Shown: positions 1 through 7,890, counted from the stretch's first letter. The stretch: 64,000 nt of DNA from AV40 sp963817335 (GCA_963817335.1 CAWFNX010000005.1:1364001-1428000), one strand, 5' to 3'. The notes: generated by a model not told the origin, from the sequence alone. Numbers and translations are program-made.

Positions 1-2
1 TC

Positions 3-785
3 GACATTTCGTTCGACGATAACGCCGACAATTCGCTGCGTGGGCGTTGCTACGGCAAGACGGTCGAGCAAGTGGTGCGCAACGCCGGCGCGTTCAATGA
101 TGCGATGCGCAATGAGGGGATCGCGAGCTGCGGTAAACATTTTCCCGGATACACCTGCGCGAAATCGGACGCGCATTTCGAGTTGCCGCGGATCGATAGG
201 ACTCGAGAAGAGCTGGACCAGAACGAGCTCGCCGTGTTTAGACATTTCACAGGTAGGGACGCCGCGCTGCGGCGTCCGGACGGCGCAGCGCGCCGTCCCT
301 ACCACACCGTCGACAGCATGATGATCTGTCACGGCTGGTATCCGTGTCTCGAAAAGGAAAAAACACCGGCGAGTCTGTCCCGCCGCATCATTACCGAGCT
401 GCTTCGCAACGAATTTGGGTTCGACGGTCTGATTATGACCGACGATCTCGACATGGGCGCGATCTTGAACGGCTATGGACTTGAGCAGACGATCCGACTT
501 GCGATCGGCGCCGGAAACGATCTGGTCATGATTTGTCATCGGATTCCAGAGATTGAAAACGTTCGCAAGATTTTAGAAACGTTGCCGCGCCAGGAAATCG
601 ATCGCGCGCTGACGAGCGTGGCAAAGTTCAAGAAAACGCTGAAACCGCCGCACGAGTTTTCCGAAGCCGCCTTTCGCAAGATCGACAATGAGATCTGGAA
701 CCTGCGCGTCGCGACTCTCGGCGAGGAACGCGCCAAGCAACGCAGCGCCGAAGATGGCAAACGTTCACCGGTGGAGACTTACTGA
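3..785 (+). CDS. nagZ: Family 3 glycoside hydrolase, NagZ-like, 5' end missing
   Basis: This is the C-terminal part of a glycoside hydrolase family 3 enzyme; the frame is open from the first bases, so the gene begins outside the window. Motifs of the beta-N-acetylhexosaminidase (NagZ) branch are visible: GKHFPGYTCAKSDAHFELP for substrate binding, then HGWYP, the PASLS segment, and MTDDLDMGAI, whose first Asp is the expected nucleophile. NagZ removes N-acetylglucosamine from muropeptides in cell-wall recycling; whether this protein is cytoplasmic cannot be told because the N-terminus is missing. Between FRHF and VDSMM lies a repeat-derived stretch (GRDAALRRPDGAARRPY) encoded by the palindrome at 252-303. 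It keeps frame and lies before the catalytic segment. The C-terminal tail is basic and looks unconserved. The family call is firm; the exact substrate is inferred. Confidence 0.85.
   Translation, partial: DISFDDNADNSLRGRCYGKTVEQVVRNAGAFNDAMRNEGIASCGKHFPGYTCAKSDAHFELPRIDRTREELDQNELAVFRHFTGRDAALRRPDGAARRPYHTVDSMMICHGWYPCLEKEKTPASLSRRIITELLRNEFGFDGLIMTDDLDMGAILNGYGLEQTIRLAIGAGNDLVMICHRIPEIENVRKILETLPRQEIDRALTSVAKFKKTLKPPHEFSEAAFRKIDNEIWNLRVATLGEERAKQRSAEDGKRSPVETY
252..303. repeat. 52-bp palindromic repeat (family R), in frame inside nagZ
   Basis: The segment begins GGTAGGGACG and ends GTCCCTACC, and its two halves are near-perfect reverse complements. Related 52-53 bp copies lie at 21153-21204 (inside egtB) and 59382-59434 (intergenic). 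It adds about 17 codons to nagZ without a stop or frameshift. Confidence 0.85.
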
Positions 786-810
786 ATGTTGAATGTTTAG
801 ACACGACCCC
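785..810 (+). repeat. Left arm of a 26-bp inverted repeat around the 155-aa gene
   Basis: The 26 bases pair with the reverse complement of 1338-1363 with one mismatch (core GAATGTTTAGACACGACCCC against GAATGTTTAGATACGACCCC). The two arms bracket exactly one gene (864-1331). The left arm begins at the last base of the nagZ stop codon. Confidence 0.85.
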
Positions 811-863
811 AAGGTCGAAATTTACTGACATCTATTGAGCTGCTGCGCAGCGAAGCAATTGCG

Positions 864-1331
864 ATGAGATCAGTCGCAATTTCTTTTGTGATGCTCGCGA
901 TGACCGCGCTGGCCGATCAATGGCAGGTGGTCAACGTGGACAAGGTGACGCTGGAAGGCACTTTGAAGGAAGGTGGCGCGTTTGTGGTGACGGTCGATTC
1001 CGATTCACCGAAACAGGACGGCGGTGAATATTTTGGTGCGACAGAATCGCCGCGCGCGGTTGTTTCGGGTGTTATCGTCAAGACCGATAACGCGCGAATC
1101 GCATTTCCCAAGCAGGCGTTTGTCGATCTTGCCAATCCGCTTTTGCAAACGACGAGTATTACCGGTCAGGGAAATGGGAACCTCAAAATTCGTTTCACTG
1201 GCGGCGAAGGCGCGACCAATTACGAAGTGGAATATTTTGTCGAAGGAAATCGATTGGTCCGACGCACGGTGAGTTATTTTGAGCGGGGCGTCGAGCAAAA
1301 GGACCGCGTCGTCAAAACGACGAATTTCTGA
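864..1331 (+). CDS. Small secreted protein of unknown function
   Basis: I do not recognise a family. The 155-residue product starts with a likely signal peptide (MRSVAISFVMLAMTALA, then DQWQVV), so it is probably exported. The rest is rich in alternating beta-type residues, Gly and Thr (VTLEGTLKEGG, GVIVKTDN, NLKIRFTGG, YEVEYFVEGN), suggesting a small all-beta domain; there are no cysteines and no membrane segment after the signal. The ATG follows the left inverted-repeat arm by about 50 bases, and the stop lies just before the right arm, so gene and repeats look like a unit. No coupling with the neighbours is visible. Confidence 0.6.
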   Translation: MRSVAISFVMLAMTALADQWQVVNVDKVTLEGTLKEGGAFVVTVDSDSPKQDGGEYFGATESPRAVVSGVIVKTDNARIAFPKQAFVDLANPLLQTTSITGQGNGNLKIRFTGGEGATNYEVEYFVEGNRLVRRTVSYFERGVEQKDRVVKTTNF

Positions 1332-1337
1332 CCAAAC

Positions 1338-1363
1338 GGGGTCGTATCTAAACATTCAACATT
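1338..1363 (-). repeat. Right arm of the 26-bp inverted repeat
   Basis: Reverse complement of 785-810 with a single mismatch. The arms are over 500 bases apart, so they are not a simple terminator hairpin. They could be cassette ends or two copies of a dispersed intergenic element in opposite orientation. Confidence 0.85.
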
Positions 1364-1370
1364 TGAAAGA

Positions 1371-1409
1371 GGTTGAGCAGTTGGAGTCGATGAGGTGTTG
1401 AGCTGTTGG
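1371..1409. repeat. GTTGAG-rich intergenic repeat
   Basis: A stretch of spaced GTTGAG and GTTGGAG units. Similar runs are at 26207-26235 with its inverse at 26355-26374, and at 62991-63025. All are intergenic. Function unknown. Confidence 0.5.
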
Positions 1410-1461
1410 CGGCTAATCAGCAAGCGGAGCGCTTGCCCAACAGTTCAATCACGACCCTGCC

Positions 1462-1491
1462 TTGACCCGTCGGGCGGATCCCGCCTATCCT
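1462..1491 (+). promoter_or_regulatory. Possible sigma-70-type promoter before the OPT gene
   Basis: TTGACC at 1462-1467 and TATCCT at 1486-1491 are separated by 18 bases and lie about 25 bases before the ATG at 1517. An AAGGA ribosome-binding-like motif is at 1501-1505. Weak evidence, by inspection only. Confidence 0.3.
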
Positions 1492-1516
1492 CCGCTCTTC
1501 AAGGATCGATATCCGC

Positions 1517-3496
1517 ATGAACAATCGCGCCGAGCTCACCATCCGCGGAATAATCATCGGAGTCATCATCACGCTGGTATTCACCGCGGCGAATGTTTAC
1601 GCCGGGCTTAAAGCGGCGCTCACTTTTTCAACTTCGATCCCGGCGGCCGTGATTTCGATGGCGATCTTGCGCGGCTTTAAAGACGCCACCATCCAGGAAA
1701 ACAATATCGTGCAAACCGTCGCGTCGGCTGCGGGCACACTCTCCTCGATTATTTTCGTTTTGCCCGGACTGATCATGATCGGTTACTGGACGGACTTTCC
1801 GTTCTGGACCTCGTTTTGGATTTGCGCGCTCGGCGGAATTCTCGGTGTGATGTATTCGATCCCGTTGCGTCGCGCGTTGGTGACGAATTCCGATTTGCCG
1901 TATCCGGAAGGAGTCGCGTGCGCGGAGGTATTGAAGGTCGGGAGCGGCGGCGAGACCGCGTCGGCTCAAGATGTTGAGCATGGTCGCGCGGGTCTCCTCG
2001 CGGTTCTGTGGGGATCAATCGTGTCCGCCGCTTTTGCGTTAGTCATCGAGACACAGCTGTTCGCCTCCGATGTGGCGCAAAATTTTCGAATCGGAAAGAA
2101 AGGTGGGGTCAGCGGCTACGATTTCTCATTATCGTTTTTGTTGCTCGGAATTGGGCACCTTGTCGGTCTCTCGGTCGGTATAGCGATGCTGGTCGGCTTG
2201 CTGATCGGTTGGGGCTGGGGAGTGCCGCATTATTCGGCTCTGGCCCATGACTTGACCACGCCGGTGGCTGCGCTCGCTCGCAGCGCCTGGAGCGGCAAAG
2301 TCAGATACATTGGCGCGGGCGCGATCGGCGTTTCTGCGATTTGGACTTTGGTGAAGCTGGCAAAGCCGCTGATCAGTGGTCTGGCAAGCGCGATGGCTGC
2401 GTCGCGCGCTCGCAAAACGGGCAAAGCCGATACGTTGCCGATTACCGAACGAGACATGCCGATCGGCATTGTCGGCGTCGTGACCTTGCTCTGCATGCTG
2501 CCGATCGGATGGCTGCTCGGAATTTTCGGAAGTCAAAGCGGACTCGGCGCGCATTTGCCCACCCTAATCATTGGCGGCGTGGTTTACATCGTGTTGATGA
2601 GCTTTTTCGTTTCGGCCGTGTGCGGTTACATGGCGGGGCTGATCGGCTCCTCCAACAGCCCGCTGTCAGGAATTGGAATTCTGGTGGTAATCGGCGCTGC
2701 GCTGCTACTGGTGATTGGCGTTAAACCGTATGTCGGCCCTGACGCGGGCAAAGCAATGATTGCGTTCGCCCTTTTTACTACAGCGGTAGTTTTCAACGTC
2801 GCTGCGATTGCGAACAACAACCTTCAGGACCTGAAGACCGGACAGTTGGTGGATGCGACGCCGTGGAAGCAACAAGTCGCGCTGGTGATTGGTGTGCTGG
2901 CGGGGGCATTAGTTATTCCGCCGGTTCTGGATCTTATGAATCACACCTACGGTTTTGCTGGCGCGCCGGGCGCGGATCCGCTTCGCGCGCTGCCCGCGCC
3001 GCAAGCGGGTCTGATTTCCTCTCTCGCCAAAGGGGTGATCTCGGGGGACATCGATTGGAGTCTCATTCGAATCGGCGGCATGATCGGTGCCGGAATCATT
3101 TTGCTGGATGAAATTCTTGCTCGCACGACTAAACAGACGCGCGTCCCGCCGCTCGCGGTCGGTCTCGGAATTTATCTGCCGACTTCGGCCACCCTGATGA
3201 TTGTTGTTGGAGCCGTTGCCGGTTGGTTCTACGACAGGCGAGCTGATCGCACTTCCAGGCCCGAAGCCGCGAAACAGCTTGGGGTGTTGCTTGCATCGGG
3301 TTTGATCGTTGGCGAAGGAATAATTCAGGTCGTGATTTCGGTGATCAAATCCTTGTCCAGTAAACCCGCGCCACTCGCGTTGGTCGGTCCGGGCTTTGAA
3401 ACCGCCGGAATCATCCTCGGCGGCGTCACGTTTGCTGCGATGGCTTTTATTCTTTATCGGTGGGTGTTGCGAATGACGTCGGCAAGATCGATATGA
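1517..3496 (+). CDS. OPT family oligopeptide or metal-chelate transporter
   Basis: The 659-residue product is almost entirely hydrophobic helices (about 15 by eye) and belongs to the oligopeptide transporter (OPT) superfamily. The diagnostic motif NSDLPYPEGVACAEVLK is at residues 124-140, preceded by the first-helix signature around AGLKAALTFSTSIPAAV and followed by GYMAGLIGSSNSPLSG, all typical of bacterial OPT proteins. Members carry oligopeptides or metal-chelating peptides into the cytoplasm by proton coupling; the substrate cannot be read from sequence. Length is as expected. The stop codon overlaps the ATG of the next gene (ATGA at 3493-3496), implying translational coupling to the membrane-anchored peroxiredoxin. 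Confidence 0.9.
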   Translation: MNNRAELTIRGIIIGVIITLVFTAANVYAGLKAALTFSTSIPAAVISMAILRGFKDATIQENNIVQTVASAAGTLSSIIFVLPGLIMIGYWTDFPFWTSFWICALGGILGVMYSIPLRRALVTNSDLPYPEGVACAEVLKVGSGGETASAQDVEHGRAGLLAVLWGSIVSAAFALVIETQLFASDVAQNFRIGKKGGVSGYDFSLSFLLLGIGHLVGLSVGIAMLVGLLIGWGWGVPHYSALAHDLTTPVAALARSAWSGKVRYIGAGAIGVSAIWTLVKLAKPLISGLASAMAASRARKTGKADTLPITERDMPIGIVGVVTLLCMLPIGWLLGIFGSQSGLGAHLPTLIIGGVVYIVLMSFFVSAVCGYMAGLIGSSNSPLSGIGILVVIGAALLLVIGVKPYVGPDAGKAMIAFALFTTAVVFNVAAIANNNLQDLKTGQLVDATPWKQQVALVIGVLAGALVIPPVLDLMNHTYGFAGAPGADPLRALPAPQAGLISSLAKGVISGDIDWSLIRIGGMIGAGIILLDEILARTTKQTRVPPLAVGLGIYLPTSATLMIVVGAVAGWFYDRRADRTSRPEAAKQLGVLLASGLIVGEGIIQVVISVIKSLSSKPAPLALVGPGFETAGIILGGVTFAAMAFILYRWVLRMTSARSI

Positions 3497-4263
3497 AGCG
3501 AACCTTTAACTGGCCCATCTGGGTCGGATTTATCGTCGCGGTCGGCGGATTGTTTAGCTACGAGTATTTCGTTCGGTTTCCGATCACACGCGATTTCCCC
3601 TGGGCGAATCTTTTGCTTTTCGCCATCGGCGCCGTGCTGATGCTGATTGGTTTGTTTCGAGCGTTTGGGAGGCCCCAACTTTATCGCGGCAAAGTTTTCG
3701 GTTCGATTCTTGCCGCGATTGCGTTGCTTTTATTCGCGTTCTTCAGCTACGAAATCTTTTATGTTTTGCGCCAGGTTCCGCTTTCCGCGCAAGCGCCCCG
3801 CATTGGAGAGAAAGCTCCAAATTTCTCTTTGCCTGACCAGGATGGAAAACAGGTCGCCCTTTCGGATTTGGTTTCGCCAAATGGCGCCGTGCTGATTTTT
3901 TATCGCGGTTACTGGTGACCACTTTGTAACTCCGAGTTACGGAGTTTTCAGAAACGTTTAGCCGATTTCAAATCGCGTGGAGTGCAAATTGCCGCTATCA
4001 GCGTGGATCCCAGTGAGATTAGCCGGGGACACGCGAAGAAGATGGGATACACATTTCCACTTCTCTCCGATTCGGATGCGGCGGTCATTAAGCGTTATGA
4101 CGTTCTGCATCGCGGCGCCGGACCGAAAGGTAACGACATCGCGCGCCCGGCGGAGTTTTACGTCGATGCCGGGGGGACCGTTCGCTGGGTCAATTTGACC
4201 GAAAACATCGCAGTCCGGGCGCGGCCGGGGCAGGCATTGACGGCGATCGACGCGGCGAAGTAA
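3493..4263 (+). CDS. Membrane-anchored peroxiredoxin-like selenoprotein (TGA read as Sec142)
   Basis: One frame runs from ATG 3493 to TAA 4263 (256 residues) if the single TGA at 3916-3918 is read as selenocysteine. Residues 7-27, 38-56 and 70-92 are membrane helices. From about 100 follows an AhpC/TSA redoxin domain (GEKAPNFSLPDQDG, then LIFYRGYW). The TGA stands where relatives have the peroxidatic Cys of FYRGxWCPxC, giving W-Sec-P-L-C with the second Cys at 145. Downstream the fold continues without defect (LRSFQKRLADF, AAISVDP, ARPAEFYVD). A hairpin directly 3' of the TGA fits a bacterial SECIS. Expected role is thiol or selenol-dependent peroxide reduction at the membrane. A conventional reading would leave a 141-residue truncated product. 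The start overlaps the OPT stop (ATGA). A nonsense mutation or base error is the alternative; the preserved 3' frame argues against it. Confidence 0.82.
3916..3946 (+). promoter_or_regulatory. Candidate SECIS element after the in-frame TGA
   Basis: AACTCC (3928-3933) pairs with GGAGTT (3941-3946) around a seven-base loop starting with G at 3934, the 16th base after the TGA. An alternative stem pairs GTAACT (3926-3931) with AGTTAC (3935-3940). A short hairpin with a loop G about 16-37 bases downstream of UGA is the known bacterial SECIS layout. Folding was done by eye. Confidence 0.6.
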
Positions 4264-4310
4264 CCGACGCGATTGACGACGCGCGATGGACTTAATACCT
4301 TCATCGGCCC

Positions 4311-5015
4311 GTGCGTGCTGAATTAGAACAACTTCTCATCCTACAAGATCGGCAACAGAAGATCCGGCAGATCGAAAACGAAATAAAAAGTCTGCCGCTA
4401 CAGCGAAAACATCTCGACTCGCAGCTGGCAGATAGCGCGGCCAGTTTGGATGCGATCAAGCACAAGGCGCAGCAAGTTGAGATCGATCGCAAACGGCTGG
4501 AGCTCGATGTAGGCACTCGCACCGAAAGCATCAACCGTTTGAAAACCCAGCAGTATCAGACCCGCAAAAACGACGAATTCCAGGCAATGGGTAACGAAAT
4601 CCAGCGATACGAAGACGAAATTCGAAAACTGGAGGACCAGGAACTGGAACTGATGGACCAGGCGGACAAATTGAAAGTCGAAGTTGCGGCCGAGGAAAAG
4701 AAAGCCGGCGCGACCAAGGGTTCGATTAGCCGGCAAGTGAACGACCTGGGCGAAAAATCAAAAGCGCTCGAATCGCGGCTTCAGGAGTTGGAGAAAGAGC
4801 GAAAGGAACTCGCCGATAAAATGGACGAAGATGTGTTGGGTCGTTTCGAGCGTTTGTTCGCGAGCAAAGGCGACTCAGCAATTGTTGCAATCGAGCACGG
4901 GGTTTGCACTGGGTGTCACATGAAATTGACGATTGCGACCGTAAAAGGGGCCGAAAGCGGCAAAGAAATTGTCAACTGCGAGCAGTGTGGCCGGATTCTG
5001 TATGTCCCGGCGTAG
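4311..5015 (+). CDS. Coiled-coil protein with C-terminal C4 zinc ribbon (COG1579/DUF164 type)
   Basis: The 234-residue product is a long heptad-rich coiled coil (about residues 1-185, with runs such as IRQIENEIKSL and LESRLQELEKERKEL) ending in a zinc ribbon with Cys pairs at 199/202 and 223/226. This architecture is the widespread C4-type zinc ribbon family, proposed to be a nucleic-acid-associated scaffold, with no settled biochemical role. The start is GTG at 4311, the first codon giving the conserved N-terminal helix (RAELEQLLILQDRQQKI). No signal peptide, so cytoplasmic. The gene stands alone and converges on ychF, with an inverted repeat between them that could stop transcription from both sides. 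Confidence 0.85.
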   Translation: MRAELEQLLILQDRQQKIRQIENEIKSLPLQRKHLDSQLADSAASLDAIKHKAQQVEIDRKRLELDVGTRTESINRLKTQQYQTRKNDEFQAMGNEIQRYEDEIRKLEDQELELMDQADKLKVEVAAEEKKAGATKGSISRQVNDLGEKSKALESRLQELEKERKELADKMDEDVLGRFERLFASKGDSAIVAIEHGVCTGCHMKLTIATVKGAESGKEIVNCEQCGRILYVPA

Positions 5016-5026
5016 CTTTGTCTGAT

Positions 5027-5092
5027 CTTACTCTTGCTCTTACTCTTTCTCATACTCTAATCCGATGGAGCAAGAGCAAGAGCAAGAGTAAG
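5027..5092. terminator. Inverted repeat between convergent genes, possible bidirectional terminator
   Basis: The arms at 5027-5045 and 5074-5092 are 19-base reverse complements with one mismatch, built of CTCTTG/CAAGAG units. The palindrome lies between the zinc-ribbon gene stop and the ychF stop. It lacks a clean T-run, so a terminator role is only suggested. Confidence 0.45.
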
Positions 5093-5099
5093 AGGAAGC

Positions 5100-6224
5100 T
5101 CAGACGTTGAACCGAAACGTAATCACGTCTCCATCGCGAACTTCGTAATCTTTTCCTTCGAGCCGAAGTTTTCCCGATTCGCGCGCTTTGGCGAACGAGC
5201 CGAGCGCAATCAAATCGTCGTAGGCAGTTGTTTCGGCCGCGATAAAGCCGCGCTCGAAATCGGAGTGGATTGCCCCCGCTGCGGCGGGCGCTTTGTCGCC
5301 GGCGTGAATGGTCCAGGCGCGCGTTTCTTTTTCGCCGGTCGTAAAATAGGTGCGCAATCCAAGCAAGTGATAAGCCGCCCGAATTAATCCGTGAACGCCG
5401 CTGTCCTGCACGCCCAAGCCTTGCAAATATTCCAGGGCTTCGCTTTCGCTAAGATCGACCAGCTCGCTTTCGATCTGCGCGCTGATCACAAACGCTTCGG
5501 TGCCGAAATGGTGTTGCGCATAATCCCGAACAAGATCGACATATTTTGCCGCGGCATTGGTTTTGTCGCCCTTCGCGACAGCGCCCAGGTCCGTTTCAGC
5601 GACGTTGCAGGCGAACAACGTCGGTTTTGAAGTAAGGAGAAAGAAGTTGCGCGCGATCGCCTTTTCTTCTGGATCAAGTGGCGCTGTGATCGCCGGCTTA
5701 CCCGAATCCAAATGCGGAAGCAGCTTTTCGATGATCGCGCTTTCGATCTTGGCGCTTTTTTCGCCGGCGCGAACTTCCTTTTGCAATCGATCGTGCCGTT
5801 TTTGCAGGGCCGCGAGATCGGCCAGCACGAGTTCGGTGTTGATGACTTCGATGTCGCGAATCGGATCAATCGTCGCGTTCACGTGGTGAACGTCCGGATC
5901 GGCAAAACAACGCACAACCTGAATAATCGCGTCCACCTCGCGGATGTGACTGAGGAACTGATTTCCGAGCCCTTCGCCCGCGCTCGCCCCTTTCACCAGG
6001 CCGGCGATGTCGACGAACTGGATGGCCGTGGGCGTGACTTTTTTCGATTTCGAGATCTCGGTAAGCTTGTCCAATCGCGGATCGGGCACCGTCACGACGC
6101 CGACGTTGGGATCGATCGTGCAAAATGGATAATTTTCCGCGGGCGCGTTGTGGGTCCGGGTAACGGCATTGAACAACGTCGATTTTCCGACGTTGGGTAG
6201 TCCAACAATTCCTGCGCTAAGCAT
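5100..6224 (-). CDS. ychF: Redox-regulated ATPase/GTPase YchF
   Basis: YchF (OLA1 family) is a universally conserved Obg-related P-loop NTPase that prefers ATP and associates with ribosomes. The 374-residue form begins MLSAGIVGLPNVGKST, with the P-loop at residues 8-16, then the switch region (NYPFCTIDPNVGVV), the DIAGLVKGASAGEGLGN G3 segment, a helical hairpin, and a C-terminal TGS-like domain (GLRTYFTTGEKETRAWTIHAGDKAP). I chose ATG at 6224 because it matches the family N-terminus; an upstream in-frame start at 6281 would add residues translated from the repeat at 6234-6295. Cytoplasmic. It converges on the zinc-ribbon gene. Confidence 0.95.
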   Translation of the reverse strand: MLSAGIVGLPNVGKSTLFNAVTRTHNAPAENYPFCTIDPNVGVVTVPDPRLDKLTEISKSKKVTPTAIQFVDIAGLVKGASAGEGLGNQFLSHIREVDAIIQVVRCFADPDVHHVNATIDPIRDIEVINTELVLADLAALQKRHDRLQKEVRAGEKSAKIESAIIEKLLPHLDSGKPAITAPLDPEEKAIARNFFLLTSKPTLFACNVAETDLGAVAKGDKTNAAAKYVDLVRDYAQHHFGTEAFVISAQIESELVDLSESEALEYLQGLGVQDSGVHGLIRAAYHLLGLRTYFTTGEKETRAWTIHAGDKAPAAAGAIHSDFERGFIAAETTAYDDLIALGSFAKARESGKLRLEGKDYEVRDGDVITFRFNV

Positions 6225-6233
6225 ATTCTTCTT

Positions 6234-6295
6234 CTGTAGCGGCGGTCTGTGACCGCCGGAAAATAATAATGCGACGCTCATAGAGCGCCGCTACA
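6234..6295. repeat. Palindromic repeat (family S), full copy
   Basis: Begins CTGTAGCGGCGGTC and ends GCGCCGCTACA, with GGCGGTCTGTGACCGCC forming an internal hairpin. Lies between ychF and tRNA-Pro. Another full copy is at 17068-17144 and a half copy at 19447-19471. Confidence 0.8.
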
Positions 6296-6302
6296 ACATC
6301 AC

Positions 6303-6376
6303 TCGGGCTGGCGGGATTTGAACCCACGACCTCTTGAACCCCATTCAAGCGTTCTACCAAGCTGAACTACAGCCCG
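6303..6376 (-). tRNA. tRNA-Pro (anticodon GGG)
   Basis: On the minus strand the sequence opens with CGGGCTG and closes with CAGCCCG plus discriminator A, a seven-pair acceptor stem. The anticodon arm CTTGA/TCAAG encloses the loop ATGGGGT, giving anticodon GGG for Pro. The T arm contains GGTTCAAATCC. Length is 74 bases. CCA is not encoded. Confidence 0.95.
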
Positions 6377-6475
6377 ATTTGGAGCCGGAACTATTCACCA
6401 AACCGGCGAATACCGCCACCGCTTCGTTATAGGAATTTGCGGGCAAACCTGGCACAATCTGCTCCTCCCCAGAAC

Positions 6476-6952
6476 ATGGTCCATTTCCGAGCCCTCCTGC
6501 TGCCATTCGCCATCATGGCGATCTGTCTACCGGCCTACGGAGATCCGGCCCGGAATGGAGGAGCAAAGATCAACCTCGAAGCGCTTGATTGGGCGAGGAC
6601 GCTAATCGCGCAGGGCCGTTTCGTCGCGGACAAAAAAGGCGCCTGGCGCAGAGATCGTCCGAGCCGATTACAAGAAAACGATTTTATCCGAAATAACGGT
6701 TTTCAGGAATATTCGAAGTGGTTCCTCGTCGTGGATGACGTCCACGCACCGAACAGCAAAGCGCGATGCAAATTTCCGTTCGGTGATTTTCGGAATGTCC
6801 ACCGATGTGGATTGCTTGCGATCAAAAGCCGGGCGCGAGAATTCGGTTATCATGAAATTGAGTCCGCCGCGGCGAAATTGCTGGAAATAATCGATCAATC
6901 GTCCCACGCGCTCAAAAAGGCGTCGACTAATTCGGGGAGGTCGTCGCTGTAA
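6476..6952 (+). CDS. Exported conserved protein of unknown function
   Basis: From ATG at 6476 the product is 158 residues with a signal peptide-like start (MVHFRALLLPFAIMAICLPAYG). The body carries motifs I have seen in small uncharacterised proteins: LDWARTLIAQGRFV, KGAWRRDRPS, ENDFIRNNGFQEYSKW, and KFPFGDFRNVHRCGLLAIKSRA. Their spacing suggests one compact domain with conserved His and Cys, but no known catalytic site. An upstream in-frame start at 6437 is possible. The 3' end overlaps the convergent deacetylase gene by 58 bases, so the last 15-20 residues (after LLEIID) may be poorly conserved. Confidence 0.65.
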   Translation: MVHFRALLLPFAIMAICLPAYGDPARNGGAKINLEALDWARTLIAQGRFVADKKGAWRRDRPSRLQENDFIRNNGFQEYSKWFLVVDDVHAPNSKARCKFPFGDFRNVHRCGLLAIKSRAREFGYHEIESAAAKLLEIIDQSSHALKKASTNSGRSSL

Positions 6953-7752
6953 CCGCCCTCAAGAATAGCGGCTGCCGGGACGTCGATATTACGCAACCAC
7001 TTGCCGAACGCCGCGAAATCTTCGCTCTCGAGCGTCATTTGGACTAACGGATCTCGCGCGTAGGCATCGAATCCGGCGGACACGAGAATCAAATCGGGGT
7101 TGAACTCGACAAGTTTGTCGAGTGCCTGTTTACAAACGTTAACGTGTTCTCGCCGGGGCGTCAGGGGCGCGACTGGATAATTGTCGACGTTGGCGAAAGA
7201 TTTCGCCCCACTTCCCGGGTAGGCGGGAAATTGATGAATCGAAGCGAATCGGACCCGGTCGTGGTGCTCGACAATGTCTTCAGTTCCATTTCCATGATGT
7301 GCGTCGAAGTCCCAAATCGCAACGCGGCTGGCGCCGTTCTCGAGCGCATCGAGGGCTGCGATCGCGATGTTGCTGAAATAACAGAAGCCCATCGCCTGAT
7401 TGCGGGTGGCATGATGTCCAGGCGGTCGCATGAGGCTAAAGGCGGGTTCGCCTTTCAAGGCCGCTCGTGCCGTTTCAAGCGCGGCGCCGGCGGATTCTCG
7501 AGCGTAACGGTCGATGTCCGGATATGCAGGCGTGTCCGCATCAAAATCGCCCACTGGATTTTTGATGCGCTCGATGTGCTCCGGCGAATGCGCGCGGAGT
7601 AACTCGTGATCGGAAGTTGCTCGAGGTTCCTGCCACTTCCATCTCGGATGATGGGCCTTTAGCACGGGAAGAGTGCGTGCGATTCGGGCCGGCCGTTCCG
7701 GATGCCCCGGGGCGGAATATTCGACGCAGTATGGATCGTGAAAAATGATCAC
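6895..7752 (-). CDS. Histone deacetylase-like amidohydrolase
   Basis: The 285-residue protein is a class II-type member of the arginase/deacetylase superfamily, Zn-dependent enzymes that remove acetyl groups from lysine or small amines. Visible signatures are MRPPGHHA (catalytic His pair), GFCYFSNIAIAA, DFDAHHGNGT (metal ligands Asp and His), SAGFDAYARDPL (second metal Asp) and EGGYS (Gly-Gly-Tyr of the active site). Length and motif order match single-domain bacterial homologs, which include acetylpolyamine deacetylases; the natural substrate is unknown. No signal peptide. It overlaps the end of the convergent secreted-protein gene, and no operon partner is apparent. Confidence 0.92.
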   Translation of the reverse strand: MIIFHDPYCVEYSAPGHPERPARIARTLPVLKAHHPRWKWQEPRATSDHELLRAHSPEHIERIKNPVGDFDADTPAYPDIDRYARESAGAALETARAALKGEPAFSLMRPPGHHATRNQAMGFCYFSNIAIAALDALENGASRVAIWDFDAHHGNGTEDIVEHHDRVRFASIHQFPAYPGSGAKSFANVDNYPVAPLTPRREHVNVCKQALDKLVEFNPDLILVSAGFDAYARDPLVQMTLESEDFAAFGKWLRNIDVPAAAILEGGYSDDLPELVDAFLSAWDD

Positions 7753-7890
7753 GCTGGCGTGCTTTGTAACATCTTGGTGTCGAATGGCGATTGGAATTGA
7801 CAGGTCGCATCGGACGTTTGCCGGATCGCATCCGGCGCACGGAAGTTGCTGCCAAATTGCTTCATGTCCATAAACACGAAAGGAATCAAA

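Noticed and set aside
6225..6281. Upstream start for YchF at 6281
   Set aside because: The 19 added residues are translated from a family S repeat and the family begins at MLSAGIVGLPNVG.
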